NCBI GenBank assembly: GCA_002498375.1
Contig: DAHC01000014.1
Location: forward strand, 36,467-100,466
Direction: 5' to 3'
From: Methanocorpusculum sp. UBA424
Lineage (GTDB): Archaea; Halobacteriota; Methanomicrobia; Methanomicrobiales; Methanocorpusculaceae
Length of the DNA: 64,000 nt
Below, piece after piece: positions 1 through 9,806 of the stretch. Made by a program: the position numbers and the translations under genes. The number at the start of each line of letters is the position of its first letter. Position 1 is the first letter of the stretch. The notes under the pieces are model-generated. The model saw only the letters and a list, made by a program, of their open reading frames with translations, made no database searches and was not told the origin of the DNA.

Positions 1-378
1 AAAGGCGTCGCAATCGCCAGAGGTTCGAGCGTCGGGTTCGGCGTCGATGAACCGATAGTAAAGACCCTTCTTACCGTCCGGCGGTTCGATCCCTCCATCC
101 GCTCGGCGGCATGCATACGCTATGAGGACGACATTCTCGCAACGGCCGTTGAAACTCTTCGGGACGTCGAGGTTTATGACCCGGAAAAGTTTCCGGCCGG
201 TATCTCTACCATGGACTGGGGGATCGCTTCGGTATGCAGAAAAGGCGTGCCGCTTGCCATAGCAAATCCCGAATCTTCCCGCGGACCGGGCAGGATATGC
301 CTCCTTGGAACCACTCCTGAGGAGGTAGCAAACAGAATACTTATCATATCTCAACGTCTTACATATATAGACATCTGA
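1..378 (+). CDS. ThiN-domain protein (thiamine-phosphate synthase family), 5' end missing
   Basis: Reading frame 1 is open from the first base to a TGA at 376-378 and encodes 125 residues, so the start lies outside the window. The segments GFGVDEPIVKTLL and VRRFDPSIRSA, and a TMDWG motif further on, match my recollection of the ThiN domain, which makes thiamine phosphate when fused to ThiD and acts as a thiamine-phosphate sensor when fused to an HTH domain. The missing N-terminus decides between enzyme and regulator, so I leave the role open. The gene ends 9 bp before rps17e on the same strand, which suggests co-transcription. Confidence 0.72.
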   Translation, partial: KGVAIARGSSVGFGVDEPIVKTLLTVRRFDPSIRSAACIRYEDDILATAVETLRDVEVYDPEKFPAGISTMDWGIASVCRKGVPLAIANPESSRGPGRICLLGTTPEEVANRILIISQRLTYIDI

Positions 379-387
379 GGAATACTC

Positions 388-582
388 ATGGGAATCAAGC
401 CAAGTTATATCAAATCAATGGGCACTGCCCTTCTCGAACAGCACGGAAAAAGCTTCAACGGCAACTATGACGACAACAAGAAAGTTGTTACTGAGATCAC
501 GACCATTGAAAGCAAAATGATCCGCAACCGTGTCGCAGGATACGTTACCCGCAAGGTCAACACCACTCCCGCACGCCGGTAA
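388..582 (+). CDS. rps17e: 30S ribosomal protein S17e
   Basis: A 64-residue basic protein beginning MGIKPSYIKSMG, with the S17e core KVVTEITTIESKMIRNRVAGYVTRK. S17e is a small-subunit ribosomal protein shared by archaea and eukaryotes, and archaeal copies are about 60-65 residues, so this one is full length. The ATG lies 9 bp after the upstream ThiN-domain gene and is preceded by a GAGGAA stretch that can serve as ribosome-binding site. A T-rich run follows the stop codon. Confidence 0.93.
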   Translation: MGIKPSYIKSMGTALLEQHGKSFNGNYDDNKKVVTEITTIESKMIRNRVAGYVTRKVNTTPARR

Positions 583-596
583 ATTCCCGGCTCAAT

Positions 597-632
597 ATCT
601 TTTTCCAACGTCTTTTCGTTTTTTCTTTACTT
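597..632 (+). terminator. T-rich terminator after rps17e
   Basis: Several runs of four to six T residues follow the rps17e stop within 50 bp. Archaeal RNA polymerase terminates on oligo-T tracts, and the next gene is on the opposite strand, so transcription should stop here. Confidence 0.45.
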
Positions 633-694
633 ACTAGTATAGACCTGTTTTTTGATGAATACGCATCGTAGGTAAAAAAGCGAAAAAAAGGGTT

Positions 695-1702
695 TTACAG
701 CTGGAAAACGTTCCCGTGCCCGGGACAGATCATCCACCGTCTTCCCTGCATCATATCATACACCGCAAACCGCTCTGCGGCAGCCTTTTTAGAATCCTCG
801 TTCACGCTTCCGCCTGCAAGGATTGCCGGATAGCGGATGACTTTCAGCTGCTCGGGCGTGAAGCCGTCGGGATTGATCAGGATATCGCCGGTAAAAATGA
901 GTCCGATTTCGTTTTCCAGAAAGAGCATCGACCCTTCCACATGGCCGCCGAAGCTTTCGTACACCGAAAAGGTGAGGCCTGCGGTTTTCAGATCGCCGAT
1001 ATATGAAAGAGGAAGGGTCGGGTCTGGCGTTATGTTTCCAATGAGAGTGACGTTTTCCAATGACGGGGTTTTATAGCCGGTCAGCATCACCACCATATCA
1101 TAGAACGGGGCACGGCTCGGATTCTTGACCCGGTAGTTCGCGACCCCGGCTTTTTCCCGCGTGAAGTTCTCCAGACACGCTGCATTCAGATATACGCAGT
1201 CGAACATATCCATGGCCCCCATATGGTCCATATCGATGTGGGTGATGATATGCTCGGCCTTCTGCTTTCCAAAATCAGGATAGAGCGAGAGGATCGTCTG
1301 TTTCAGATCTTCGGCATAGCAGGGAAATCCGCTGTCGATCACGAGAAAGCCTTCCTTTGTTTCCAGGATATAGGTGTTGCTCCCGCACGGCGGTTCAATG
1401 CTGGTTAGAAGAACATCTCCGATCTTCTGCTGGTCGATTTTTGGCGTGTAGCCGGCTCCTTTGCTATTGGCTATGAGTTCTGCATACTCGCAGACGGCAG
1501 TGATTATTTTATGTGGATCCTCGTTGTTGTGGGCCAGAAGGATGCCATCGGCATTCTTGCAGAACGATTGCTTTTCATCATCGGTAAAACAAAACATTTC
1601 CGCTATTTTATCGGCTTTATCGGCGGGGAAGTGAATATTCATTGCTAATTTAAAGGGACGGGAGATAATATGAATATTCTTATCGGAAAACCAGTCCGGC
1701 AT
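695..1702 (-). CDS. MBL-fold metallo-hydrolase
   Basis: The protein has 335 residues. The metallo-beta-lactamase fold is indicated by a metal-binding motif THIDMDHMG, then GGHVEGS, FTGDI and a terminal CPGHG, spaced as in this family. The usual HxHxDH is HxDxDH here, a variant seen in several MBL subfamilies. The first ~110 residues precede the MBL core and are not recognised. No signal peptide is visible, so it should be cytoplasmic. The substrate cannot be read from the sequence. It lies just upstream of the ATP synthase genes on the same strand but is separated from atpD by 114 bp and may be transcribed separately. Confidence 0.72.
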   Translation of the reverse strand: MPDWFSDKNIHIISRPFKLAMNIHFPADKADKIAEMFCFTDDEKQSFCKNADGILLAHNNEDPHKIITAVCEYAELIANSKGAGYTPKIDQQKIGDVLLTSIEPPCGSNTYILETKEGFLVIDSGFPCYAEDLKQTILSLYPDFGKQKAEHIITHIDMDHMGAMDMFDCVYLNAACLENFTREKAGVANYRVKNPSRAPFYDMVVMLTGYKTPSLENVTLIGNITPDPTLPLSYIGDLKTAGLTFSVYESFGGHVEGSMLFLENEIGLIFTGDILINPDGFTPEQLKVIRYPAILAGGSVNEDSKKAAAERFAVYDMMQGRRWMICPGHGNVFQL

Positions 1703-1816
1703 CCAACTTGAAATGAAAAAAACAGTCGAAAAAAGAATAAAGAGATTCGGGTTAGAAGATCCCGGATATCTCCGGGGATCCCTGAGGTTCTCCCGGTCTC
1801 CTGCAGTACCGCATTA

Positions 1817-2479
1817 TCATTCTGCTGCGTGTGCAGCGGAGAGTTTTGCGGCCTTTGCGGCAGACTTACCCTTTGTTCTTTTCATACGGAACAACTCTTC
1901 GCGTTCCATTTCGTCGAGCCGCATCTTGATAAAGTTACGGGCTTCGATCAACTCCGGAATAACCTTGAATTCCAGGGCATTCACACGGCGCTTTGTACTT
2001 TCGATTTCATCCAGGAGGCGCTTCATAGTCGTCTCCAGTTCAGCGGAGAGAATGATACACTCTACTAATTCCTCGAATGCGTCGGCAGCCTCATCGATCG
2101 CGGCGGACGTTCCAAGAACGCCGTATCCGCGGTTCGTGAGAGACTTCTTCACACTCTGAGATTCGATCTTTGGTACAACAACTCCCATAATGTTCTTGCT
2201 TTTCAGGTCGATCACCGGATTTTCAGATGCTGAAAACGCCGCTGACTTCACACCGATACTTCCGTCCACAGTTTCTGCGATTGCAATCATTCTCTGTGCA
2301 CGTTCGTACTTTTCGGCAAGTTGATTTTTGAGATCTTTAGCTTCCGCTAACACCTTGAAGAATTCAAGGATAAGTCCGTCGCGCTTCATTTTCAGAAGCT
2401 TATACCCACGCTCCGAGAGCTTGATACGCTTTTTGAGGGCGATCAGTTCGGATCTGGTAGGCTTCACGTTCAGCGCCAT
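1817..2479 (-). CDS. atpD: A-type ATP synthase subunit D (central stalk)
   Basis: The 220-residue protein starts MALNVKPTRSELIALKKRI, the typical opening of archaeal subunit D, and consists of long amphipathic helices that form the rotor shaft inside the A3B3 hexamer. It is the last gene of the run H-I-K-E-C-F-A-B-D and begins 7 bp after atpB. The C-terminal tail is lysine- and alanine-rich (KGKSAAKAAKLSAAHAAE). Subunit D transmits rotation between the catalytic head and the membrane rotor. Confidence 0.93.
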   Translation of the reverse strand: MALNVKPTRSELIALKKRIKLSERGYKLLKMKRDGLILEFFKVLAEAKDLKNQLAEKYERAQRMIAIAETVDGSIGVKSAAFSASENPVIDLKSKNIMGVVVPKIESQSVKKSLTNRGYGVLGTSAAIDEAADAFEELVECIILSAELETTMKRLLDEIESTKRRVNALEFKVIPELIEARNFIKMRLDEMEREELFRMKRTKGKSAAKAAKLSAAHAAE

Positions 2480-2486
2480 GACTTAC

Positions 2487-3863
2487 TCACTTCCTGTAGT
2501 TCGGGTGATAGGTCTTGATGAGGTCACGGTCGATACGCTTCTCAAGTTCGCTCTCCGGGAGCTGGGTGAACATACCCCATCCGACGTCAAGCGTCTGAGC
2601 GATGGTTCTGTCCTCGTCGGATCCCTGACGAACGAACTTGTTTTCGAATGCATCGGCGAACTCTAAGAATTTCTGGTCACGCTCTGAAAGTGCATCTTTT
2701 CCGACAATGGCCACTAAGCCGCGGAGATCGACACCTTCTGCGTAACCGGAATACATCATATCAGAGACCTTCTTGTGGTCCTCACGGGTCATGCCCTTTC
2801 CGATACCGAGGTTCATCAGACGGGACAGGGACGGCAGAACGTTGATCGGCGGATAGATACCCTTACGGTGTAACTCCGGGGAAATAACGATCTGACCTTC
2901 CGTGATGTATCCGGTAAGATCGGGGATCGGGTGGGTGATATCGTCGCCGGGCATGGTAAGGATCGGGATCTGGGTAACGGATCCTTTCAGGCCCTTGATG
3001 ATACCTGCACGCTCGTAGATGGATGCGAGATCGGTATACATGTAACCCGGATATCCGCGGCGACCCGGAACTTCTTCACGGGCAGCACCGATCTGACGAA
3101 GTGCTTCACAGTAGTTCGTCATATCGGTCAGGATAACCAGCACGTGGTAACCAAGCTCGTATGCAAGGTACTCGGCAGTGGTGAGTGCGAGACGCGGGGT
3201 GACCGTACGCTCAACAGCAGGGTCGTCAGCGAGGTTCAGGAACACGACTGCACGCTCGAGTGCACCGGTTCTCTCGAAGTCTGCCATGAAGTAGTTTGCT
3301 TCTTCACGGGTGATACCCATTGCAGCGAATACTACGGCGAACTCGTCGGATGATCCGGGCACTTTTGCCTGACGGGCGATCTGAAGTGCGATCTCGTTGT
3401 GCGGTAAACCGGCAGACGAGAAGATCGGGAGCTTCTGACCACGGACAAGGGTGTTCGTTCCATCGATGGTGGAGATACCGGTCTGGATGAAATCCCTCGG
3501 CGTTCCGCGTGCGTACGGGTTGATAGCTGCTCCGTTGATGTCGAGACGCTTGTCGGGGACGATCGCCGGTCCGCCGTCGATGGGTTTTCCACCGCCGGAC
3601 AGGATACGTCCGAGCATGGTTTTTGAGACCGGCATCTTGAAGGTTTCACCAAGGAAACGGACACCAGTGTCGCGTCCAAGACCGGTCGTGGTCTCGAAAC
3701 ACTGGACAACGACGAGATCTTCGGAGGTATCAAGGACCTGACCGCGTTTCATCGTGCCGTCGGCAAGAACAAGGCTGACCTGCTCTTCGTAGCTGACCGG
3801 CTCTGTCTTCTCGACGAAAAGCAGTGGTCCGGCAACTTTAGAGACTGTCTTATATTCTTTCAT
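2487..3863 (-). CDS. atpB: A-type ATP synthase subunit B (non-catalytic head subunit)
   Basis: The 458-residue protein is the usual length for subunit B and carries GRILSGGGKPIDGGP, IDGTNTLVRGQKLPIFS and the GRRGYPGYMYTDLASIYERAG block. As expected for B it has no Walker A lysine motif, because catalysis occurs at the A-B interface on subunit A. It lies 2 bp downstream of atpA and 7 bp upstream of atpD, so the three are certainly one transcript. Confidence 0.96.
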   Translation of the reverse strand: MKEYKTVSKVAGPLLFVEKTEPVSYEEQVSLVLADGTMKRGQVLDTSEDLVVVQCFETTTGLGRDTGVRFLGETFKMPVSKTMLGRILSGGGKPIDGGPAIVPDKRLDINGAAINPYARGTPRDFIQTGISTIDGTNTLVRGQKLPIFSSAGLPHNEIALQIARQAKVPGSSDEFAVVFAAMGITREEANYFMADFERTGALERAVVFLNLADDPAVERTVTPRLALTTAEYLAYELGYHVLVILTDMTNYCEALRQIGAAREEVPGRRGYPGYMYTDLASIYERAGIIKGLKGSVTQIPILTMPGDDITHPIPDLTGYITEGQIVISPELHRKGIYPPINVLPSLSRLMNLGIGKGMTREDHKKVSDMMYSGYAEGVDLRGLVAIVGKDALSERDQKFLEFADAFENKFVRQGSDEDRTIAQTLDVGWGMFTQLPESELEKRIDRDLIKTYHPNYRK

Positions 3864-3865
3864 GA

Positions 3866-5611
3866 TTATGCCCTCAGTGCCTTGAATTCTGCTTCCATGC
3901 CTGCGTAGATCTTGTCGAGGACCGGTTTGTAGTCCTTGGCAAACTTGACCTGCGGCATTTCGTTCTTTGCTTTGACTGCAAGGATCTGCGACGGCGGGAC
4001 GCCTGCTGCCTGTGCGGCGTATGCAAGGTCTGCATATGCTCTGATCATCTTGAACATGTCAAGCTGTTTGGGCAGATCGCAGTAGGTATCGACCGGATCG
4101 AAACCGTTCTGCTGCAGGAAAAGTTCCCGCATCATTCTGGCGACTTCGATGGTGATCTGTTCGGTCTCCGGCAGTGCGTCGGATCCGACGAGCTGCACGA
4201 TTTCCTGCAGTTCTGCTTCCTTCTGAAGAACTTCCATGAACCATGACCGGAGTTTGTTCCAGTCGGGTGAGACCTTCTCGTCGTAGTAATCATTCAGCTG
4301 AGCCATGTACAGAGAGTAGGACTGCAGCCAGTTGATTGCCGGGAAGTGCCGGCGGCGGGAGAGGTTTGCATCAAGTGCCCAGAAGACTTTGACGATACGA
4401 AGCGTGTTCTGCGTAACCGGTTCGGAGAAATCTCCGCCTGCAGGCGAAACTGCGCCGATAACGGAAACAGAGCCTGATCCGCCTGCGAGCGGCTCGACAA
4501 GTCCTGCACGCTCGTAGAACTCGGAGAGTCTGGACGACAGGTATGCCGGGTATCCTTCTTCTCCGGGCATCTCTTCAAGACGTGAACAGATCTCACGCAT
4601 TGCTTCTGCCCACCGGGAGGTGGAGTCTGCCATCAATGCAACGTCGTAGCCCATATCACGGAAGTACTCTGCAAGAGTGATACCGGTGTATACGGATGCT
4701 TCACGGGCTGCCACAGGCATGTTGGAAGTGTTTGCGATGAGAATCGTTCTCTCCATCAGAGAGTTTCCGGTTTTCGGGTCCTGGAGTTCGGGGAACTCGG
4801 TCAGAACTTCGGTCATCTCGTTACCGCGTTCACCGCAGCCGATATAGACCACGATTTCTGCGTCGGACCATTTTGCCAGCTGCTGCTGGGTAACGGTCTT
4901 TCCGGATCCGAATGGTCCGGGGATAGCTGCTGTTCCGCCTTTTGCGATTGGGAAGAGTCCGTCAAGGATTCTCTGTCCAGTCAGAAGGGGGATGCTCGGG
5001 CTGTGTTTTTCCACGTAAGGACGCGGGACACGGACCGGCCATTTCTGCATCATCGGGAAGGATTCACCGGAGTCGAGTTCGATAACGATCTCATCAACGG
5101 TGAAGTCTCCTGCATTGATCTTGGTGACCTTGCCGCCCTTTGCGAGTGGCGGGACCATGATTTTGTGCACGATACTGCGGGTTTCCTGGACTTCACCGAT
5201 GATCTGACCGGGGACAACGGAGTCTCCGACATGAACGACCGGTTTGAAGGCCCATTTCTTCTCGTGGTCCAGTCCCGGTGCGGTAACACCGCGTGCAATG
5301 AAGTTACCCATCTTCTGGATAAGAACTTCGAGCGGACGCTGGATACCGTCGTAGATACTGGTCAAGAGACCCGGGCCAAGCTCGACTGCGAGCGAAAGGC
5401 CGGTGTTTATGACGGGTTCCCCCGGGCGGATGCCCGTGGTAGATTCATAGACCTGAATAACGGTATCTGCACCGTCGATCTTGATGACCTCTCCCATCAG
5501 TTCCTCGTTTCCGACCTTGACCACATCATACATATGTGCATCAAGATCAACTGCAGTGACGACTGGTCCTGCAATTCTTTTGAGTATTCCTGGTTTGCTA
5601 GTTACTTCCAC
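3866..5611 (-). CDS. atpA: A-type ATP synthase subunit A (catalytic)
   Basis: The catalytic subunit has 581 residues. The Walker A motif GPFGSGKT sits at about residues 232-239, followed by YIGCGERGNEM and the ADSTSRWAEAMRE block. The archaeal and vacuolar-type insertion before the P-loop is present (about residues 115-205), which separates it from F-type beta. No intein is present, although some archaeal A subunits carry one. The ATG overlaps the end of atpF by 10 bp, which suggests translational coupling. The enzyme makes ATP from the ion gradient built during methanogenesis. Confidence 0.97.
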   Translation of the reverse strand: MEVTSKPGILKRIAGPVVTAVDLDAHMYDVVKVGNEELMGEVIKIDGADTVIQVYESTTGIRPGEPVINTGLSLAVELGPGLLTSIYDGIQRPLEVLIQKMGNFIARGVTAPGLDHEKKWAFKPVVHVGDSVVPGQIIGEVQETRSIVHKIMVPPLAKGGKVTKINAGDFTVDEIVIELDSGESFPMMQKWPVRVPRPYVEKHSPSIPLLTGQRILDGLFPIAKGGTAAIPGPFGSGKTVTQQQLAKWSDAEIVVYIGCGERGNEMTEVLTEFPELQDPKTGNSLMERTILIANTSNMPVAAREASVYTGITLAEYFRDMGYDVALMADSTSRWAEAMREICSRLEEMPGEEGYPAYLSSRLSEFYERAGLVEPLAGGSGSVSVIGAVSPAGGDFSEPVTQNTLRIVKVFWALDANLSRRRHFPAINWLQSYSLYMAQLNDYYDEKVSPDWNKLRSWFMEVLQKEAELQEIVQLVGSDALPETEQITIEVARMMRELFLQQNGFDPVDTYCDLPKQLDMFKMIRAYADLAYAAQAAGVPPSQILAVKAKNEMPQVKFAKDYKPVLDKIYAGMEAEFKALRA

Positions 5612-5904
5612 AAATCAACACCCACCGAACGTTTTATACGCTCCCTCAGGGAGAGACCTGCCTCCTGCCCACCGATCGTCACGATGGTCGGTTTGACAGA
5701 ATTTTCAATGATTACCTGCAGGCGACGCGGGATCTGGTCAAGGTCCGTGCTTTGCAGCACAAGTATTCCGACATTTGTATCTTCAAGTACCTTTGTAATG
5801 GTCTCGGTAAGTTTTTCGGGATTTTCGGCAGAGTAGGTCTTTTTGATGCCAGCGAGCTGGAACCCTAAGACGAACTCCTTCTTTCCTATAACTGCGATTT
5901 CCAT
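5602..5904 (-). CDS. atpF: A-type ATP synthase subunit F
   Basis: The protein has 100 residues with the subunit F pattern EIAVIGKKEFVLGFQLAG near the start and NVGILVLQSTDLDQIP in the middle. Subunit F binds subunit D on the central stalk. It starts 1 bp downstream of atpC and overlaps atpA by 10 bp. Length and position agree with archaeal orthologues. Confidence 0.93.
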   Translation of the reverse strand: MEIAVIGKKEFVLGFQLAGIKKTYSAENPEKLTETITKVLEDTNVGILVLQSTDLDQIPRRLQVIIENSVKPTIVTIGGQEAGLSLRERIKRSVGVDLWK

Positions 5905-6963
5905 TTACATCACCAGGTACTTTTCGAGAATCTCTGCGTCCAGGCCTGCTTCTTTTCCACGGGCAATGGCACGGAGATTGGATACTTCATACTTCTTTCT
6001 TTCGAGATACACGAGAAGCGGCGAGATTGAGAACGGATTGCGTTTCGATACTTTATCCATCTGATTGAGCTGTGTTGCAATCAGAGTGCTTTCGATCGAA
6101 TAAATCGGTTTCTTTTCCCGCAGTGATTCCAATGCATCAAGGAGTACGGTGACTTTGATCTTCTTTTTCAGCGAATCGACCACTTCATCGGTACTTTCAA
6201 CACTACTGAGTCTTTCGAGCTCTTCAGGCTTGAAGGAACCGCCGGGGATCCAGATGTTCTGCTGGGCCGCGTTGTCGCCGCCCTGTGCACGCATTCTGAA
6301 AACACTGGTGATGTTTTTGATGTCGATCTCGAACATGACATATTTCAGGAACGGAAGTCCGCCCTTCATACCGCCACGTGCTGCTTTGATCAGCGTTGCA
6401 TAATAGTACTTGTACAGCTCGTTCTCGATCTTCCCAAAGGAATGTGTCTCGAGTGCCTCGCTGAGCCCTTCACTGAGAATCGCTGACATCTGCTTGATCG
6501 GCAGCTGTTCAACGATGCGCTCACTTGAAGATTCAGCAATGAGCCTGTCCAGTGTCGGGGCATCGAGTGCACCGGCCGGAACAAGTACTGCACGGATCTT
6601 CCCATCGGAAAATCCGAGTTCTTTACCTCGCAGGATACTCAGAATGTTCTGGATATCCCACTTGTGCAGGTAATCACGGGTAAATCCTTTCATCTCTCCG
6701 GGAGCCAGAGCGATTACGCGCTGATACTCCTTTGCAAGGTTCCAGGACATGGCGTTTTCAATGAGATCCACACCTTTAAAGGATGCAGAGAGTTCATCGA
6801 TTTCGCGTTTGTACTCCAATTCCTCAATGAGTCTTGTGAACTCAGGGAGACCCATGTTCAGCATGCGAAGATATTCTTCCCGGGGGATGAGCTTCGCTTT
6901 GCGGACCCGCATGCGGGTTGAGACATAGATATAGGGAGCAATTCCGCTCATTACCTCAGTCAT
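5905..6963 (-). CDS. atpC: A-type ATP synthase subunit C (rotor adaptor)
   Basis: The protein has 352 residues and is largely helical, matching the archaeal C (vacuolar d-type) subunit that links the central stalk to the membrane ring. Recognisable features are YIYVSTRMRVRKAKLIP near the N-terminus and a C-terminal YLERKKYEVSNLRAIARGKE. It lies between atpE (8 bp gap) and atpF (abutting). Confidence 0.93.
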   Translation of the reverse strand: MTEVMSGIAPYIYVSTRMRVRKAKLIPREEYLRMLNMGLPEFTRLIEELEYKREIDELSASFKGVDLIENAMSWNLAKEYQRVIALAPGEMKGFTRDYLHKWDIQNILSILRGKELGFSDGKIRAVLVPAGALDAPTLDRLIAESSSERIVEQLPIKQMSAILSEGLSEALETHSFGKIENELYKYYYATLIKAARGGMKGGLPFLKYVMFEIDIKNITSVFRMRAQGGDNAAQQNIWIPGGSFKPEELERLSSVESTDEVVDSLKKKIKVTVLLDALESLREKKPIYSIESTLIATQLNQMDKVSKRNPFSISPLLVYLERKKYEVSNLRAIARGKEAGLDAEILEKYLVM

Positions 6964-6971
6964 TGTTTACC

Positions 6972-7550
6972 TCATCCGAACAATATCTCCGATGCATCTT
7001 TCAGACTTGCTTCCCAGACTTCACCCATGAAGGTCTGGTATGAGAAGTCAAGTGTGAGCTGACCATCGGCACTTTGTACAACGACACCGCCTGCGATGTC
7101 GGTGATTCCTCCAAACGTAAATCCGCTCAGGGTTTTTAAACTGCTTAATGCTTCTTTTGCAGACTTTTCGTCGCGTGCGTTCGTGAAAACGACACCGGCT
7201 TTGATCTGCTTGGCAGACTCTTTTAAGAGTTCTCGTACCGCTTTTGCGTGTACGTCTGCCGGAAGGTTAGCGATTTCCTCGGCTGCACTGGTGTAGACTT
7301 TGTCAAGAAGTTCCTTTTGTGCGTTCAAGAAATCACGTTTCACGACCAGATTGGCGCTGGCGACTTCACGGATCATGATCCGGTCTGCCTGAATATCAGC
7401 GTCTTTCTCGGCTGCGAGACGGATCTCGTTTGCACGGAGGTTTGCTTCGTTGACGATCTCTTTTGCCTGTGCCTCGGCTGCGGCTTTGATGCCGGCAGCT
7501 TCGCGGTCACCCTTTGCTTTGATTTCGTCTACTACTACCTCAAGTCCCAT
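6972..7550 (-). CDS. atpE: A-type ATP synthase subunit E (peripheral stalk)
   Basis: The protein has 192 residues. The N-terminal half is an alanine- and glutamate-rich helix (AAGIKAAAEAQAKEIVNEA) that pairs with subunit H to form the peripheral stalk. The C-terminal half is the globular domain that contacts the head (GGVVVQSADGQLTLDFSYQT). It lies 15 bp downstream of atpK and 8 bp upstream of atpC. Confidence 0.93.
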   Translation of the reverse strand: MGLEVVVDEIKAKGDREAAGIKAAAEAQAKEIVNEANLRANEIRLAAEKDADIQADRIMIREVASANLVVKRDFLNAQKELLDKVYTSAAEEIANLPADVHAKAVRELLKESAKQIKAGVVFTNARDEKSAKEALSSLKTLSGFTFGGITDIAGGVVVQSADGQLTLDFSYQTFMGEVWEASLKDASEILFG

Positions 7551-7565
7551 ATCAGACTGCTCCGC

Positions 7566-7817
7566 TTAGACGAAGATCAAGAGCAGTGCGATAACGAGAC
7601 CGAAGATAACGACGGTTTCCGGAAGAACGGTGAAGAGTAATGCAAGACCGAACATTCCGCGGTCTTCTGCGGTTGCGCCGACTGCGGCTGCTCCGATACC
7701 CATTTCACCAATACCGGTACCTACACCGGCGAGACCTACTGCGAGACCTGCACCGATTGCGGTGTATCCGGATGCCAATGCTGTTGCTGCTTCTACTGTC
7801 ATAGATTCGATTGCCAT
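7566..7817 (-). CDS. atpK: A-type ATP synthase subunit K (proteolipid, membrane ring)
   Basis: The 83-residue proteolipid has two transmembrane helices. The first is glycine-rich (GAGLAVGLAGVGTGIGEMG) and the second holds the ion-binding carboxylate Glu67 in LPETVVIFG. It is the ordinary single-hairpin size, not one of the duplicated or multi-hairpin forms known from some methanogens. Thr68 next to the glutamate resembles sodium-binding rings, but ion choice cannot be settled from this alone. It is placed between atpI and atpE. Confidence 0.94.
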   Translation of the reverse strand: MAIESMTVEAATALASGYTAIGAGLAVGLAGVGTGIGEMGIGAAAVGATAEDRGMFGLALLFTVLPETVVIFGLVIALLLIFV

Positions 7818-7820
7818 TTT

Positions 7821-9806
7821 TTATTCCTCAGAGAATTTTCTTTTAAGTCCAAAGGGCTTGTAAATGATTCCTCCGCCCTGGTAGAATTTGGTAAAGAATT
7901 CGACATAGTGTAAACGAATCGGGTGGAGTGCACCACCAAGAATACCAAGGGCGACGTTGAGTGCGTGACCTAATATAAGAATTATGACACCCACAATAAT
8001 CAATAGTACACCAACAACATCCAGGTTGGCCATTGCAGGGCTGATGAATAAATCGACAGCCATGAAGTTTACGACCATTGCGATCGCCACGGATGAAAGA
8101 CCGACTGCAGCAAGACGGCAGAAGGACAGCATGTGGGAAAGCGTGTTTGTTGGGATTTCCATCAGGTCAAGTGGGTTCTCGATAGCGACGAACACACAAC
8201 CAACGACGATCAGAATTGCACCTATAATTCCAGCAATGGTCGGGATTCCGACAAATGTGGGAAGTGCAAAGGGGAACTGGCAGTATTCGTTTAAGTCAGC
8301 CACACTGAGAATAAGTACCAGGATGCCCCACAGGATAAAGTTCCATCCAAGCTGAGCAAGGATTGCTTTTGTCCGGTGGCTTCCGGGGTGATCCATTCTG
8401 TAGTGATTGATCATTCCGAAGAAACGGCCAACGCTGATGTAAATTACACCAAGAAGGGCTGATATTATCAGCAGTTCGATTACCTGGGGCATCGCATGTT
8501 CCATGCCGGCACCAATTGGAAGGTGGCGGGAGAAAATGATCGAGTGCCAGGGAAGACTCGTACCAAAGAACTCACTATAGAGCAGTCCGAAGACGCTCGT
8601 GGAAATAGCTGCTCCAAGGATGACGATAAAGGCTTTCGTACCCATTTCGCCCATCTTGAGTAAGAACTTCCGAAGGACAAGGGCAAGTGCCAGATAAAGA
8701 AGACCGTATCCAAGATCCCCGACGATAAATCCAAAGAGTAAGGGGAACATGATCGCAAGGATAATGGTCGGGTCCAGTTCTTTGTATTTCGGACGGGAAT
8801 AGAGGTCCATAAATAATTCTGCGGGCTTTGCAAATGATGGATTGTTATATTCCACCGGAACCGCGGTCGCTTCGTAATCCGAAGGATCCACGGTTACATA
8901 AACGCGTTCACCAGTTGCCTGGTTGAGTGCTGCTGTGATTTTATCCACCGTGTCGGCCGGGATCCAGCCGTCAATGACGAAAGCTTCGTCGGTGGTTGCA
9001 AATCGAAGCGGCGCTTCGGCACGTTCCACATCGCAGGACAGTACTTCGTCGCAAGCGGCGAGCAAGTCTGCGTATTTTGCTTTGAGTTCAACGATCTTTG
9101 CGGTACAGTCTTCGCGGATCTGTGTCACTTTGCCCAGTTCGACAGTGTATTTCTCCACTGCTGCCTGGACCGTGCCGGATTCGACCGGCAGGGAAACGCT
9201 CTGGAAGCCTGCATCAGCCAGCTGCCTTTCGATGTCTGCTGCGTTTTTGCTCTCTGCAAAGACGACTATGAAGTTTCCGTCTTTTCCCGCAACGTAATTC
9301 TTTTCGTGCGGAACAGAGATGTCAAGGTCATGCTCGATGTACCCTGCAAAAACCGTCAGACTCTCGTAACCCCGATAGAGATCAAGCTCCAGGGGCACTA
9401 AGGCAAATGGTTTGAGTTCGTTGATACGCTGTTCACATTCCCGGATACGGGTCTCTGCATTCGATCGCTTTACCGTGAGACTGCTAACTTCCCCCTCAAT
9501 TTTGGGAAGCTCGCTATCTATTGCTGCTCGAATCGTTTCTGCAGGACGCATCTGGACAGTGCTTTGCGTAGACGGGGCGGTCTGGAACACGCTTTCAATG
9601 GAGCGTATTTTCAGGAGGTTGTTCGAGAGCTCGCCGGCGTTTTCAAAAGGAACGCCGATTTTGACTCCTTCATAACCTTCTTTCCCCTGATCTACAAAAT
9701 CGGTGATGTGGAAAATCTGGTGACGATATAATTCGGTCACAACTGACGCCATCTGCTCCTTGCTCGCGGCAATTAACAAATGGGTCATCGGTCTAGGCTG
9801 AAACAT
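7821..9806 (-). CDS. atpI: A-type ATP synthase subunit I (membrane stator, a-subunit)
   Basis: The protein has 661 residues. The first ~340 form the cytoplasmic coiled-coil domain that binds the E-H stalk, and the rest holds about seven to eight transmembrane segments. The conserved arginine expected to face the rotor glutamate is visible in LSFCRLAAVGLSS. It overlaps the end of atpH by 14 bp, and atpK follows after 3 bp. Together with subunit K it forms the ion channel. Confidence 0.95.
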   Translation of the reverse strand: MFQPRPMTHLLIAASKEQMASVVTELYRHQIFHITDFVDQGKEGYEGVKIGVPFENAGELSNNLLKIRSIESVFQTAPSTQSTVQMRPAETIRAAIDSELPKIEGEVSSLTVKRSNAETRIRECEQRINELKPFALVPLELDLYRGYESLTVFAGYIEHDLDISVPHEKNYVAGKDGNFIVVFAESKNAADIERQLADAGFQSVSLPVESGTVQAAVEKYTVELGKVTQIREDCTAKIVELKAKYADLLAACDEVLSCDVERAEAPLRFATTDEAFVIDGWIPADTVDKITAALNQATGERVYVTVDPSDYEATAVPVEYNNPSFAKPAELFMDLYSRPKYKELDPTIILAIMFPLLFGFIVGDLGYGLLYLALALVLRKFLLKMGEMGTKAFIVILGAAISTSVFGLLYSEFFGTSLPWHSIIFSRHLPIGAGMEHAMPQVIELLIISALLGVIYISVGRFFGMINHYRMDHPGSHRTKAILAQLGWNFILWGILVLILSVADLNEYCQFPFALPTFVGIPTIAGIIGAILIVVGCVFVAIENPLDLMEIPTNTLSHMLSFCRLAAVGLSSVAIAMVVNFMAVDLFISPAMANLDVVGVLLIIVGVIILILGHALNVALGILGGALHPIRLHYVEFFTKFYQGGGIIYKPFGLKRKFSEE